This document shows positions 20,425 through 30,566 of a stretch of 64,000 nt of DNA, piece by piece. Within the stretch, counting starts at the first letter, position 1. The number at the start of each line of letters is the position of its first letter. This DNA is from Symbiodinium microadriaticum. Taxonomy: Eukaryota; Sar; Dinophyceae; Suessiales; Symbiodiniaceae. The notes below the pieces were generated by a model. That model did not search any database, had not been told where the DNA came from, and worked only from the letters and a program-made list of their open reading frames with translations. The position numbers were made by a program, and so were the translations under genes. Where the stretch lies: the NCBI GenBank assembly GCA_001939145.1, contig LSRX01000715.1:9026-73025 (forward strand). The letters run 5' to 3'.

Positions 20425-20545
20425 TGAACCTCAAACCTCAAGCCCTGAAGCTTGTCTGTCAAACCGATCGGAAACTCTATCTAGAAATCACGCCTTTTGC
20501 GAGCGTCAAGCGGCTTCCAGCCTGCAGCTGCGAGGGTACATGGTG
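20425..20545 (+). CDS. Candidate exon
   Basis: Open frame LEPQTSSPEACLSNRSETLS and RNHAFCERQAASSLQLRGYM. A donor may be GGTACATGG|TGTC or nearby. Product unknown. Confidence 0.4.
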
Positions 20546-20624
20546 TCACTAAGGGGTGATTCCTTTCATGGGCGACTAGGAGGCAGGAGCCTATGGGGTA
20601 TATGGGTAGTGTGGTAGATTGTGG

Positions 20625-20835
20625 CAGACAGTGTTTTGTTTACGTCATTCTCCGGCTGGTCAACGCCAAGTCCTAATTGCAGCTCGGCCAAGCAGCTCAG
20701 ACAGCCCTCGACCTTGTATCTGACATGCTTAAAATCTGACCGACAGCAGACTGTAGACCTCGCAAGATCATCGGGAAGTTTGATCAACGTAGCCCAGTAC
20801 AAGCACCAGGTTGCCCCCAAATGGAACATGGTTGG
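20625..20835 (+). CDS. Candidate exon
   Basis: Open frame FSGWSTPSPNCSSAKQLRQP, STLYLTCLKSDRQQTVDLAR and SSGSLINVAQYKHQVAPKWN. It runs into the ACATGT repeat. A minus-strand frame is also open, but its composition is less balanced. Product unknown. Confidence 0.4.
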
Positions 20836-20848
20836 TCTCAATCATATA

Positions 20849-20930
20849 ATGTACATGTACATGTACATGTACATGTACATGTACATGTACATGTACATGT
20901 ACATGTACATGTACATGCACATGCATGCAT
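20849..20930. repeat. (ACATGT)n hexanucleotide repeat
   Basis: About 13 copies of the self-complementary unit GTACAT/ACATGT, so each strand reads the same. Confidence 0.95.
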
Positions 20931-21330
20931 ACATACATATGAATTCGCACGTGTATGTGCATTTGTATGGTGGAGGGGCAGTCATAGCTGCAGAGCCTTC
21001 TTCTTAAAGGGTTAAGGGCTTAGGGTGTGCGTTGAGGGCTTGTTGGGTTTAGGGTTTAGGGTGTAGTGTCTAGGATAAAGGTCTTAGAGTGTAGTGCTTG
21101 TTTAGGGTTGAGGACTTGGGGATTCATGTTCTGCTCTAGAAAAACCTGATAGGGCTTTGGGCTTAAGGTTCTACCTCAAAGCTCTTCTAGAAAAGCCTCA
21201 CAAGGCTGAGGGATGATGGTTCTACTAGGCTTCCTAGAAGAACCAGGCTTAGGCTTAGGCTTAGGGGGAGAGCCTCGTCACTTCGGGGAGTTTAAAACGG
21301 GCTCAGGAGGGAAACCCAAGGAGTCTCTGC

Positions 21331-21437
21331 CTCGGTTGATGAATATGAGCCCCTGCATTACCCCATAGTAAGGAATATACCATAAAACCCCATAGTTTAG
21401 GGTCCTTAAGGTAGTGCAGGATTCATATCATCAGCAG
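21331..21437. repeat. Family A element, copy 2
   Basis: CTCGGTTGATGAATATGAGC left, ATTCATATCATCAGCAG right, core CATAGTTTAGGGTCCTTAAG. It ends in CAG. Confidence 0.8.
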
Positions 21438-21499
21438 TCGGGGCCTTGATATTTAGAGCCGGGTTTTGGAGTGTATTGCAGGATGACAAATGTTGACGA

Positions 21500-21694
21500 T
21501 GAGGGGAAATAAGATTTCTAAATGTTAAGGCACCTGTATTCCTTTCGGAAGCTGTAGACTCGCCGAGTGTTTGCGGAGAGCTGATCGTGTGCCTCGGAGA
21601 ATCGAATCCCATGCAGGAGACCCGGCACGCAAGAAGAGCATCGGAAAACACACAACCAACATCAACCAATTGCATCAAAGGCTTGGGAATGTAA
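21500..21694 (+). CDS. Candidate terminal exon
   Basis: Downstream of the family A element the frame stays open for more than 60 codons: FLNVKAPVFLSEAVDSPSVC, GELIVCLGESNPMQETRHAR and ASENTQPTSTNCIKGLGM, then TAA. Possible acceptors are GATGAG (21503) or AATAAG. Product unknown. The minus-strand open frame is a shadow. Confidence 0.5.
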
Positions 21695-21699
21695 CCTAA

Positions 21700-21782
21700 C
21701 CACTAAAGTAAAACCCTAAACCCTAAACCCTGAACCCTAAACCCTAAACCCTGAACCCTAAACCCTAAACCCTGAACCCCAT
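21700..21782 (-). repeat. CCCTAAA/CCCTGAA array
   Basis: Regular 21-bp higher-order unit (three heptamers, one being CCCTGAA) repeated about three times. Confidence 0.85.
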
Positions 21783-22122
21783 TACCGACAGACTGGAAGG
21801 CCCTCGATTTCTGCAGAGCGCCTTAGGCCGTCAGCGATCCTTCACCTTGACTGATGCCTCGGCAACGGCACTCGCTCGAAACACTGGCGACAGCAAGCGA
21901 AGGAGCTTAGGGGATTCAGGGTTTACAGCTTGGGATTTAAGCTTCGGGGGAGTGGTCGTTAGCATGTCGTTTTCCGGGGTGCATTAGCAGATACAGTTGT
22001 AGATACAAAATCATACGTGGTACGCACTACGTCGAAAGTCGCAGGTATCCTACTAGTGCGGCACCCTTATAAACAGGAACTTAAAGGGGACTCAAATTCA
22101 CAAAACTACACTTATTACAAAA

Positions 22123-22172
22123 GCCAAGGCGCTGGGCGGCCTCTCGCACCGATCCCGCTCGTCTGTGGCCCA
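22123..22172 (+). CDS. Candidate short exon
   Basis: Acceptor ACAAAAG, open in two frames (KALGGLSHRSRSSVAQ or PRRWAASRTDPARLWP), donor CCAG|GTCGCC. A degraded family E element lies just left (22045-22105). Confidence 0.3.
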
Positions 22173-22446
22173 GGTCGCCAACTCCTGACTGAAACTCCTG
22201 CGGCTGGGGCCAAAGGGCCCGAACCGGGGCTCCGGGAGAGCTTAGGAGAGCTTAGAAGTGAGGTTTTGTGGTTTAAGGGCTTCGGGTTGAGGGTTCTTGG
22301 TTTAGGGTTTCGGGTTGAGCCTTCGGGGTAGAGGGTTGAGGGTTTGGGTTTGAGTTAGGCAAGGCTTCGAGGACGAGGCTTCAGGGCTTAGGGCTAGGGT
22401 TTAGGGCTTAGGGCTTAGGGCTTAGGGTTTAGAGTTTAGGGTGTAG

Positions 22447-22635
22447 GGTTGTGGGCTGTGTGCGCTGTTTGCTTCTACGGGCGAGTTCATCACGCATCGG
22501 GACGCGACGCTACAGGGTACCCCAGTGTGGATGCTTGCACATCAGTGGCAGAAGTACACATCAGGACAATGCAATCCCCTTAAAACTTTCAGAACAGCGG
22601 ATGTCTCGCGGACGCCGGGCAGAATTTGGAGTCTA
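22447..22635 (+). CDS. Exon, 63 codons
   Basis: Acceptor GGGTGTAG, then exactly 63 open codons: GCGLCALFASTGEFITHRDA, TLQGTPVWMLAHQWQKYTSG and QCNPLKTFRTADVSRTPGRI, to a GT donor at 22636 that opens a (TG)n run with an N. The length is a multiple of three, so the exon is phase neutral. Good composition with Trp, Cys and His. No family recognised. TTTAGGG-like DNA fills the upstream intron end. Confidence 0.55.
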
Positions 22636-22638
22636 GTN

Positions 22639-22662
22639 TGTGTGTGTGTGTGTGTGTTTGTG
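22639..22662. repeat. (TG)n microsatellite with N
   Basis: Eleven TG units after N 22638. Confidence 0.9.
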
Positions 22663-22910
22663 TCTGCACGAAAGAGTGTTGAATCAGGCAACATCAACTC
22701 CATCCCAAGCGCAACCATGCAGAGTTTGAGTGTCAGGACTGCTGACAACAAGCAGAGAAGTTCTGAAGCCGTCTGACCTATCGTTGTTTCTTTCCAGCTA
22801 CTTTGCCCTAAGCCCTCAACCCTACAACCTCGAGGCCCTAAAACCTAAAGCCCGAAAGCCCTAAACCCTAAAGCCCTAAACCCCTGAAGCCTTAACAACC
22901 TACAGAGAAA

Positions 22911-23055
22911 GCCTACTTGGAGAGTCGGGGGACTTAGTAAGTAGTTATTTTTCTAGACTTATAAGTACCATAACCCCAATTAGGATCCCTTTCAAAGTAC
23001 TTATACGTCCACTTACTACCCAATTACTAGGTCCCCCGACCCTCCAAGTAGTGCC
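22911..23055. repeat. Family I palindromic element
   Basis: Inverted ends CTACTTGGAGAGTCGGGGGA and TCCCCCGACCCTCCAAGTAG. Inner AGTACTTATA/TATAAGTACC. It relates to the inner unit at 3120. Confidence 0.8.
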
Positions 23056-23098
23056 CCCCTAAAACCTGACGACCTAAAGCACCAAAAACTCCCCAAAG

Positions 23099-23170
23099 CT
23101 GCCAAGGCAGCCGTGGCACCCGGCGGCATGACGCCGAACTCTTCGGCACTCTGGGTGAAGCAGGCCGGAG
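23099..23170 (+). CDS. Exon, 24 codons
   Basis: Acceptor CCAAAG, open frame AAKAAVAPGGMTPNSSALWV then KQAGG, donor G|GTGTGG. CCCTAAA-like DNA lies to the left beyond the family I element, and TTTAGGG-like DNA begins immediately to the right. Product unknown. Confidence 0.5.
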
Positions 23171-23439
23171 GTGTGGGGTTGTTTTGGGGGCTTTAGGGTT
23201 TTGGAGTTTAGGGGTTTAGGGGTTTAGGATTTAGGGGTTTAGGGGTTTAGGGTTTAGGGTTTTGGGCTTTAGAGTTTATAGGGTTTGGGGCTTTAGGGCC
23301 TTATAGGGCTTTAGGGGTTTATAGGGTTTAGGGGTCTTTAGGGCTTTAGGGTTTTGGGGTTTTGGGGAGCTTGGGCCTGGTGCTCCTTAAAAAAAAACCA
23401 CAGTAGAATGTATAACCCAAAGCCGCCGGCCCCTCTTTC

Positions 23440-23556
23440 CACGGTTGATGATGGAAATCCTGCATTACCCATCGTGAGGCAACAAGGAATATACGATATT
23501 TCCCATAGTTTAGGGTCCTTAATGAGGTACTGCAGGATTTATATCATCAACCGTAG
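23440..23556. repeat. Family A element, copy 3
   Basis: CCACGGTTGATGATGGAAAT left and ATTTATATCATCAACCGTAG right. It is followed directly by a family C2 element (23558-23676). Confidence 0.85.
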
Positions 23557-23557
23557 T

Positions 23558-23676
23558 AACCCTAAGGGTCCAAGTACCTGATAATCATATACTCTCCCAA
23601 ATATTAGATTATTAGCCTAGATATCTACTATCCGCAACTAAAGTACCTTATTATTGGGTCCTTTGGACCCTTAGGG
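23558..23676 (+). repeat. Family C2 palindromic element
   Basis: AACCCTAAGGGTCCAAGTAC left, GGTCCTTTGGACCCTTAGGG right, then GTAAG. It is arranged head to tail with the family A copy. Confidence 0.8.
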
Positions 23677-23689
23677 TAAGCCCTACCAG

Positions 23690-23795
23690 ATGCCGCAGGG
23701 AGTCGACATGGCTTTGGTGACATGCGTCGTCCTCGCCGTGCAGAAGCTCGGGGCGCCAGGGCCCTGGCAGGGGCGGCTTGGGAAAGTTAATGTGG
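23690..23795 (+). CDS. Candidate exon
   Basis: Acceptor CCCTACCAG, then ATG and MPQGVDMALVTCVVLAVQKL, GAPGPWQGRLGKVN. The frame remains open to 24274, but beyond about 23800 it enters repeat DNA. Product unknown. Confidence 0.4.
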
Positions 23796-24049
23796 GGTGT
23801 AGGTTTCAGTTTTGTTTGTACTGTTCAGGGTTTGAGCAGTGTACCATGAGACTGAACCCTAAAATGTGCCTCAGTTTAGAACAGGTGCGACAGCAGAATT
23901 ACAGTCAAAGCGCGAAAGTTGGAAGATGGTTTACCGGGATTGGCGCATGGCGCAAGACATCTTCCAACTTTAAGTTTGGCCGTCTATGTTTCATTTCTTC
24001 CAAGTTTCATGTCTTCCAACTTTGGTGCACAAAATGTTTTCCTGCAGGT

Positions 24050-24600
24050 ACTGCCGCATTCAGAAACACGCCCAGCATTTTTGCTCCAAGTACTGGCGAG
24101 ATTCAGAACCGTCGGGGGCACCGCGGACGCGCTTTCACCCAAGCACCGGCAGTTCCAGGACCCACAGTAACCGCCTTGCCCCAAGTACTGGCGGGATTCA
24201 GTACACGGCGGAATCGCTTCCCCGGACGGAATCGCTTTCCCCCAAGTACTGGCAGTTCCGAAATTCAATCATAGCCATGCCCGCAATGCGTTTCCCCAGT
24301 ACGTCGAAGGCACGGCGGAATCGCTTTCGCCCAAGTACGGGCATTTTCAGAACCCACCGTACTGCATCCAGAACCACGCCGAAAATGCTTTGCCCCAAGT
24401 ACTAACGGGATTCAGTAACAATCAACGGCACGGGGGAATCGCTTTCCCCCAAACCACACCCACAATGCTTTGCCCCAAGTACTGGCGGGATTCAGAATCA
24501 ATCAACGGCATGGCGGAATCGCTTCCCCCAAGTACTCGCGGTTCTTGGACCCACCGTAAAGTGTTTTCCTCTAGTACTGGCACAGAACGACGAACGATCC
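24050..24600. repeat. Degenerate tandem repeat (CCAAGTACTGGCG unit)
   Basis: About eight copies of CCCAAGTACTGGCGGGATTC-like units at 24089, 24183, 24243, 24333, 24395, 24475, 24528 and 24575, spaced 47-94 bp. Secondary motif CGGAATCGCTTTCCCC. Open frames on both strands across it are by-products. Confidence 0.75.
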
Positions 24601-24977
24601 AGACGAACCACGGCTCCGGGCGCGAGGGGGTGCGGGGTGGCAGTTTCCGGGTTTCGGGGTTGCGGGGGCGCTGCGAGGAAATATGGTGTTTGCCAAGGGG
24701 AGTAAACTTGGAAGATCGCACTCAGAGGCTTGCTCCTTTTGGAAACCATGCGGGGTGCCGGACTGCCCAGAACGGAAAGTTGGAAGATTGGGTTTCAGGA
24801 CCAAGCGTGCCGGAACGCACTTTCCAACTTTCCGGCTTTGACCATAGGGTATAGAGGATTCCAGCAGTATCTTCACGCCGTCGTAGAACTCTTACAGGCC
24901 TTTAAGCCCGTATAAACCTGCAAAGCTGTTGTGACGAACAAATTTGGAAGCTGGTGTCACGGCGTTTTGAAAGACTT

Positions 24978-25192
24978 TCAATCACAGACGCACAGACACA
25001 CAGACACACAAACACACACACATACACACACACACACACAGACAGACACACACACACACACAGAGACACACACACACACACCCACACCCACACCCACACA
25101 CACCCACACCCACACACAGACACAAGCACACACGCACGCACACGCACGCACGCACGCACGCACGCGCACACACACACACACACACACACCAT
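24978..25192. repeat. (CA)n microsatellite
   Basis: Over 200 bp of ACAC with GACA, CCCA and CGCA variants. His/Thr and Cys/Val open frames are artefacts. Confidence 0.95.
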
Positions 25193-25334
25193 CAAGCCCC
25201 CAACCCTGAACGCTGCTGTATTGATAGAAGTAGCACTTGCGGTAGTGAAGTAGGAATGCTGGCAGTGCGGTAGCAGTAGCACTAGCCGACACATTCAGCC
25301 TTGGTCGTAGCAGTACTGGTAGCAGCCGCAGTGG

Positions 25335-25460
25335 TAGTGCCGTAGAAGTCGTCGTCGGCGTCGTCGTCGTCTCAGGAGCAGTACTTTGCAGTAGTTACGT
25401 TAGTAGTAGTCGTCGTCGTCGTCGCCGTCGTCGTAGTCGTCGTAGTAGTAGCAGTAGTGA
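25335..25460. repeat. (CGT)n/(AGT)n trinucleotide repeat
   Basis: GTCGTCGTC and TAGTAGTAG blocks. Confidence 0.85.
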
Positions 25461-25739
25461 GAACAACAGTACGAGTAACAGTAATTAGTTGTACCCGTAG
25501 ACAGCAGCGGCAAGTAAGTGTGGTAGCAGTAGAAGCAGAAAGCAGTGCATCAGGAAACCCCAAGCCGTAAACCCTGACTAGACCCTAAACCCTAAACCCC
25601 TAACCCCTAAACCCAAAACCCTGAGACTCTGTTACAGCGACCCAGGTCGGCACCCGCGAAGGGCTGGACTAGCCAGCTTCTGCCTGGAAGGCCTCGACCC
25701 ATTCCGGAAGCTTTAGGATGCATTGTGTATTGTGATGCT

Positions 25740-25858
25740 TCAAACCCTAAACCCTAAACCCCAACACCCTAAACTTCCCTATACCCTAAACCCCAAAACC
25801 CTAAACCCCAAAACCCTAAACTTCCCTAAACCCCAAAACCCTAAACCCTAAACCCCAG
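25740..25858 (-). repeat. CCCTAAA-like array
   Basis: CCCTAAACCCCAAAA units with AACTTCCCTA twice, directly left of the exon at 25888. Confidence 0.85.
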
Positions 25859-25887
25859 TTTCAGTGCCGGACACTAATTGAGCGCAG

Positions 25888-25983
25888 CTCCCAAGCATGT
25901 CAGGTCCACCCGCACCCGCTGCGGTCCTTGCTGAAAAGCTCCGGAGCAGAGGTTCTGCGGAGCACATTTTCGGCCTCGCATAG
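25888..25983 (+). CDS. Candidate exon
   Basis: Acceptor GAGCGCAG, open frame LPSMSGPPAPAAVLAEKLRS and RGSAEHIFGLA, TAG 25981-25983 overlapping the start of a TTTAGGG tract. The TAG may be the stop, or the exon may end just before it. Flanked left by CCCTAAA and right by TTTAGGG. Product unknown. Confidence 0.45.
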   Translation, partial: LPSMSGPPAPAAVLAEKLRSRGSAEHIFGLA

Positions 25984-26300
25984 GGTTTAGGGTTTTGGTG
26001 TTCTATAGGGTTTAGGTTTAGGGTTTAGGGTTTAGGGAAGACGCATTAAATACTACTATTCCTTATGGTTCCTGTTTATATAGTCTTAAGTTTTGCTAGG
26101 ATATGTGCCCTCACAAGCTTCAGGGTAAAGCATAACTTGCCTCCAGTCATCATGTCCTATATAGTAAGGGTTGTGGGGTCTAAGCATGATCTTATTAGAA
26201 ACCTACCTTGTAGCACTTGCCCAAGCAGGAGTTATTTACAAGCGTCGTCCCACAACGTCAAGGATTAGAACATGGGTGTTCCGGATCGTGGGTTTTTTAG

Positions 26301-26495
26301 GCAAGTACGGCGCTGCTTGCCATCTCTATTGTTGCGCTGTCCGCCTGCAGCATTCTGTCAGGCAGCTCCGTTGCAAGTAGAGGAAGAAGGACTGATCTTC
26401 TGCTGCTGCTGTTCTGCTTGTGGCTCTTTCTTATACCCATTTGTATGCTGACGATCAGTTCGGGACCTCAGGCGCTGACTCCGACATTGGCTTAA
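26301..26495 (+). CDS. Terminal exon of a membrane protein
   Basis: A textbook acceptor (GGGTTTTTTAG) precedes 64 open codons in phase 0 ending in TAA. Residues 4-22 (ALLAISIVALSACSILSGS) and about 30-48 (DLLLLLFCLWLFLIPICMLT) are hydrophobic and separated by RGRRTD, so two membrane spans with a basic loop are likely. The tail is SGPQALTPTLA. Product unknown. Confidence 0.55.
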   Translation, partial: ASTALLAISIVALSACSILSGSSVASRGRRTDLLLLLFCLWLFLIPICMLTISSGPQALTPTLA

Positions 26496-26930
26496 ATGCT
26501 TTCGGACTTTAGGATTAGGATTCGCGTTTCACCACCAGCCAGGCATCAATGTGCATCTGGTAAAAAGATGGTAAATATCAGATTCGCCTGTATGCACCTT
26601 TGTCGATGCTATCTGTAATCATGAGGATGAGCATGGTGATCGTGCGCCGGATGTGGAGGTTTCGCAGATGTTGATGAGTATGATGTAAATGAGGATGGCT
26701 CTTGCGGACGATGCTGGAGGCATAAATATGATCACGAAGCGTATTTATTACAGCAGTCTGGTAGTATTCTTAGCGGCAGTACCTCTTTTGTCACGCTAGG
26801 TTTATACTTGGTTCTTCGGTTTTGTAGCACCACTTTCAGCAATGCCATTACTACTCTTTGAAAGGCTGCACGACAACAAGACGAAGAACAATAACTGCAC
26901 CTGCACCAGCGGCAGCGACCGTGACAGCCA
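26495..26930. other. No supported gene
   Basis: Unique sequence with scattered GATGATG runs. Confidence 0.4.
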
Positions 26931-27033
26931 GAACTGCTGCTGCTGCTACTACTACTACTACTACTACTACTACTATTACTACTAGTACTACTACTACGAC
27001 GACCACCACCACCAGCTCCACCACCACGACTAC

Positions 27034-27103
<70 letters not shown>

Positions 27104-27120
27104 ACTGCTACTACACTGCT
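26930..27120. repeat. (ACT)n and (CTG)n trinucleotide repeats
   Basis: ACT units, then ACCACC and about 24 CTG units. The poly-Ala and poly-Thr frames are artefacts. Confidence 0.95.
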
Positions 27121-27587
27121 ACTCTTCATTTCTGTTACGATGACGACGACGGCTGCTAGTATTGCTACTCTTACATGTAGTACTAGGTATGAATGGTCAT
27201 GGGAACGATACTACTCCTTTACTTCTGATGTTGCTGCACCTACTGATTCTGCCAGTAGCAACTTTTTTCCGGCAGCATGACATTCGTCTTGTTGTCAATA
27301 TTACTTCCTTTTCCTTTGCTGTAACTTTATCGACCTTGTCAGTATCTTGATTCTCATTATTTTGAACAATTAGGCTGACTGTCCGTTCGTTTGCGCTGAT
27401 CATGTGCATCGTCGCTTGCTGGTGGTGGTTTGCAGTGCTATTTACGGTATTGTTAGTTAGTTCGACGACTATTTTGTTAGGTTCCGCAGGCTACCTTGCT
27501 TCTACATGTCTTATCACTGTACTCCCAGGTCTGCAGCGACTAAGCCCGTGATTGTGCAAAGATGCATGTAAAGCATGTGGCCTTAAT

Positions 27588-27692
27588 AATTTCTTAGACT
27601 GTTTTGAGGGAGGGTTCCTGAGTGTGGCATACTATACCCCAAAACCCTATTCTAATTATTAAAGCCCGTATGTTACCGTGTGTGATGCCATT
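27588..27692. repeat. Family D element, left end degraded
   Basis: TACCCCAAAACCCTATTCTA then ATTATTAAAGCCC on the right; the left arm is poorly kept. Confidence 0.5.
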
Positions 27693-27769
27693 TTGTCTTC
27701 GCGGCAACGCAACGGGCCTGATATCTGCATGATTCTGCGTGTTTGGTCGAGGGCCCTCATTCATTTTGG

Positions 27770-27877
27770 CGCCTAAATAATTACCAACATTATTTTGAGA
27801 GTTCCTCATTATACCTGTAGTATAGTGGGCCCCGTTAAACCTTATTCTAAGTACTAAGGCCCCTATATTACTCCTGT
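27770..27877. repeat. Family D element
   Basis: GGCGCCTAAATAATTACC left, AACCTTATTCTAAGTAC then AAGGCCCCTATATTAC right, core TAGTATAGTGGGCCCC. Confidence 0.7.
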
Positions 27878-27975
27878 TAACCCCGAAACCACGACTGCGA
27901 AATGCAAGCCAGACACTCTTGGCCCAGCTGATTGTCTCCTGCCACCTGCCTTAACCCCGGACCTGCAGTGCAGCA

Positions 27976-28189
27976 GCCATGTACAAGGGCTTCGATGGCG
28001 CTGGCCTTGATGGTGTCAAGCCAGTGAGGAAAGCGCAGATCAATGGCGAGGACAGCATGAGTATATATTGAACCAAACCCTAAGACCTAAAGCACCGAAG
28101 CCCAAAACCCCATGGGTAACATTACGGCTGCAGGTGTGAAGAGTTCTCGGAGAATGGTGCTGCAGAGCCGGGTTTCCTTGTATGTCTGG
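27976..28189 (+). CDS. Two-exon gene fragment
   Basis: The first exon encodes MYKGFDGAGLDGVKPVRKAQ and INGEDSM, with donor A|GTATAT at 28061. A 73-nt intron of CCCTAAA-like filler ends CGGCTGCAG (28133). The second exon (28134-28189) continues in phase as VKSSRRMVLQSRVSLYVW to donor G|GTTTAGGG. Product unknown; the second exon is basic. Confidence 0.5.
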
Positions 28190-28759
28190 GTTTAGGGTTT
28201 AGGGTTTAGGGTGGTTTGTGCAATCAGAGTCTAGGGTAGAGGCGAAAGAGCCCGGAACCGTAACTTGGTGATGGAAAGGGGCTCAAACAGCTGCCCCGCA
28301 ATGCACCCCTGCAGACAGCCATGGCATCATAATTCCTGACCTACGGCTCTGTGTATGAGTGAACTCTATACTTTGGGCGTGGTTCCTGTACAGCTCTTGC
28401 AGAGTATGTACTCTGCGTGAACATGGCCCCTTTAGGTTATCTTCAAGCAGATTGAGGAGTCTCTGGAATTTATATACTGGTATAGGTCTTGTAGGAAAGT
28501 CCTAAACCTTGCAAGGGCTCACACTGTTCAGGAGTTTAGGGTTTATGGGCTTATGGTGTGTGGTTGGGGGGTACAGGTGTTGATTTTTATAGCTTATATA
28601 GGCCTTGAGGATGAATGGCTTAGGGCTCAGGGCTCCAGGTTTCATAACCCTAAGGCTGCAAGGACTCATATTTTAAGGCTTTGGGGCCCAAAGACCATAC
28701 TATGTAAGGCTTTTGGGCTATTTTGAGCCATAGGGTAAGAAAGCAGTTCCTTCCCCCAG

Positions 28760-28807
28760 GATGGCGTCTACGTTGGCAGCCAGGGATACGTCCCACGCCT
28801 CGTCCAG
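28760..28807 (+). CDS. Micro-exon with GC donor
   Basis: A pyrimidine tract TTCCTTCCCCCAG precedes 48 nt encoding DGVYVGSQGYVPRLVQ, followed by CAG|GCAAGA. The sites are strong and the donor is GC. Product unknown. Confidence 0.5.
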
Positions 28808-28849
28808 GCAAGAACCTAAAGATCAAAGCCCTCAACTTGGGCACTAATA

Positions 28850-28929
28850 TAGGGGCGTTATTAATTAGAACAGAGTTTTGGAGTTTTGGGGCCCATCATA
28901 CCATAATTATAATAAGCCACCCCCCCCCC
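28850..28929. repeat. Family D element cut by the gap
   Basis: ATAGGGGCGTTATTAATTAG left and GGGGCCCATCATACCATAAT, then poly-C and the N run. Confidence 0.65.
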
Positions 28930-29685
28930 NNNNNNNNNNNNNNNNNNNNNNNNNNNNNNNNNNNNNNNNNNNNNNNNNNNNNNNNNNNNNNNNNNNNNNN
29001 NNNNNNNNNNNNNNNNNNNNNNNNNNNNNNNNNNNNNNNNNNNNNNNNNNNNNNNNNNNNNNNNNNNNNNNNNNNNNNNNNNNNNNNNNNNNNNNNNNNN
29101 NNNNNNNNNNNNNNNNNNNNNNNNNNNNNNNNNNNNNNNNNNNNNNNNNNNNNNNNNNNNNNNNNNNNNNNNNNNNNNNNNNNNNNNNNNNNNNNNNNNN
29201 NNNNNNNNNNNNNNNNNNNNNNNNNNNNNNNNNNNNNNNNNNNNNNNNNNNNNNNNNNNNNNNNNNNNNNNNNNNNNNNNNNNNNNNNNNNNNNNNNNNN
29301 NNNNNNNNNNNNNNNNNNNNNNNNNNNNNNNNNNNNNNNNNNNNNNNNNNNNNNNNNNNNNNNNNNNNNNNNNNNNNNNNNNNNNNNNNNNNNNNNNNNN
29401 NNNNNNNNNNNNNNNNNNNNNNNNNNNNNNNNNNNNNNNNNNNNNNNNNNNNNNNNNNNNNNNNNNNNNNNNNNNNNNNNNNNNNNNNNNNNNNNNNNNN
29501 NNNNNNNNNNNNNNNNNNNNNNNNNNNNNNNNNNNNNNNNNNNNNNNNNNNNNNNNNNNNNNNNNNNNNNNNNNNNNNNNNNNNNNNNNNNNNNNNNNNN
29601 NNNNNNNNNNNNNNNNNNNNNNNNNNNNNNNNNNNNNNNNNNNNNNNNNNNNNNNNNNNNNNNNNNNNNNNNNNNNNNNNNNNNN
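28930..29685. other. Assembly gap (756 N)
   Basis: N only. Long open frames reported through such a region are meaningless. The left edge is poly-C. Confidence 1.
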
Positions 29686-30060
29686 TTCCAGGCAGATCCA
29701 GATGTGGAGAAGACTGCAGAGGCACCGGAATCGCAGGTGCACACTGCAGTTTTCAAGCTTTCGCAGGGCCTGAAGTGCTGCTGTTTCTAGGACTGCACTG
29801 CAGTTTAGGCTGCCACGAAGCACTGTTGAAGCTCCTGCAGGCTGCAGATCCCTGAGAGCTACAGCACGACTTGCAGACTGCAGATCTCCAAGCAAGTCCG
29901 GGTGCAGATTTGTTTCACACTGCAGTTTGAAGCTGCCCTTGCAGACTGGAGATCGGCGAGCAGCTCCAGTTGCAGAAATGAAGAGCCACTGCACAGCTAG
30001 AGCCACTGCAGAGCTTAAAACTCTAGAAAAGAAGAGCCGCTGCAGAGCCTAAAACCCTAC
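29686..30060. repeat. CTGCAG-rich degenerate repeat
   Basis: At least eight CTGCAG sites occur within 370 bp in variants of CACTGCAGTTT, GACTGCAGATC and CACTGCAGAGC, suggesting decayed tandem units of roughly 40-50 bp. Confidence 0.6.
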
Positions 30061-30283
30061 CCGAACGGCCCGTGCCAGTAAATTTCTTTAAATATGGTAC
30101 CTTTTCCCCAGACGAAATCCCACGTAATGGAAACACATACAGATCGGCCTACATCCGCCGAAAAATTTCCTTTAAATATGGGACCCTTTATTAATAAAGT
30201 GCTCGGATTACACCCAACACGCCTAAACTTACACCCACAAACACATAAACCCTAAACTTCTTAAGCTTCCTAAACCGTTGCAG

Positions 30284-30358
30284 ACCTCCGAACCCTGGCT
30301 CCAACTGCTTTTGCGAGCGGAGGTGGACCTTCCCTGGCAGCGACCTCCATCGCCTTAA
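30284..30358 (+). CDS. Candidate terminal exon
   Basis: Acceptor CCGTTGCAG, then TSEPWLQLLLRAEVDLPWQR and PPSP to TAA. A second frame (DLRTLAPTAFASGGGPSLAA) is also open and longer, reaching the poly-G run at 30375. Confidence 0.35.
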   Translation, partial: TSEPWLQLLLRAEVDLPWQRPPSP

Positions 30359-30566
30359 GCCCAGTTTTGATCCTGGCGGGGGGGGGGGGGGGGTGAGGGT
30401 TTTAAAGAGGACTTTAAGTGGGTTTAGGGTTTAGGGTTTAGGACTTTCTGTGGGAACCCTGAAGCTGCAGACCTGCGGTGTTTTGGATGCTTTGCTCTGC
30501 TGAGGTCTGGTGGGGCCGCGAACCCAGATGAGTGCACGTGATGGCTCGTTGCTGCTGGAGTTGCAG

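Noticed and set aside
20768-21015. Val-His and Met-Tyr open frames
   Set aside because: (ACATGT)n hexanucleotide repeat read on both strands; only the left part (to 20835) was kept as a candidate exon.
24390-24876. Overlapping open frames of 100-154 codons on both strands
   Set aside because: They lie in or next to the degenerate tandem repeat, and neither strand shows a consistent protein-like composition or splice sites.
26851-27280. Poly-Ala/poly-Val (minus) and poly-Thr (plus) open frames
   Set aside because: Trinucleotide repeat artefacts.
28723-30006. Open frames of up to 381 codons on both strands across the N run
   Set aside because: They consist mostly of undetermined residues from the assembly gap.
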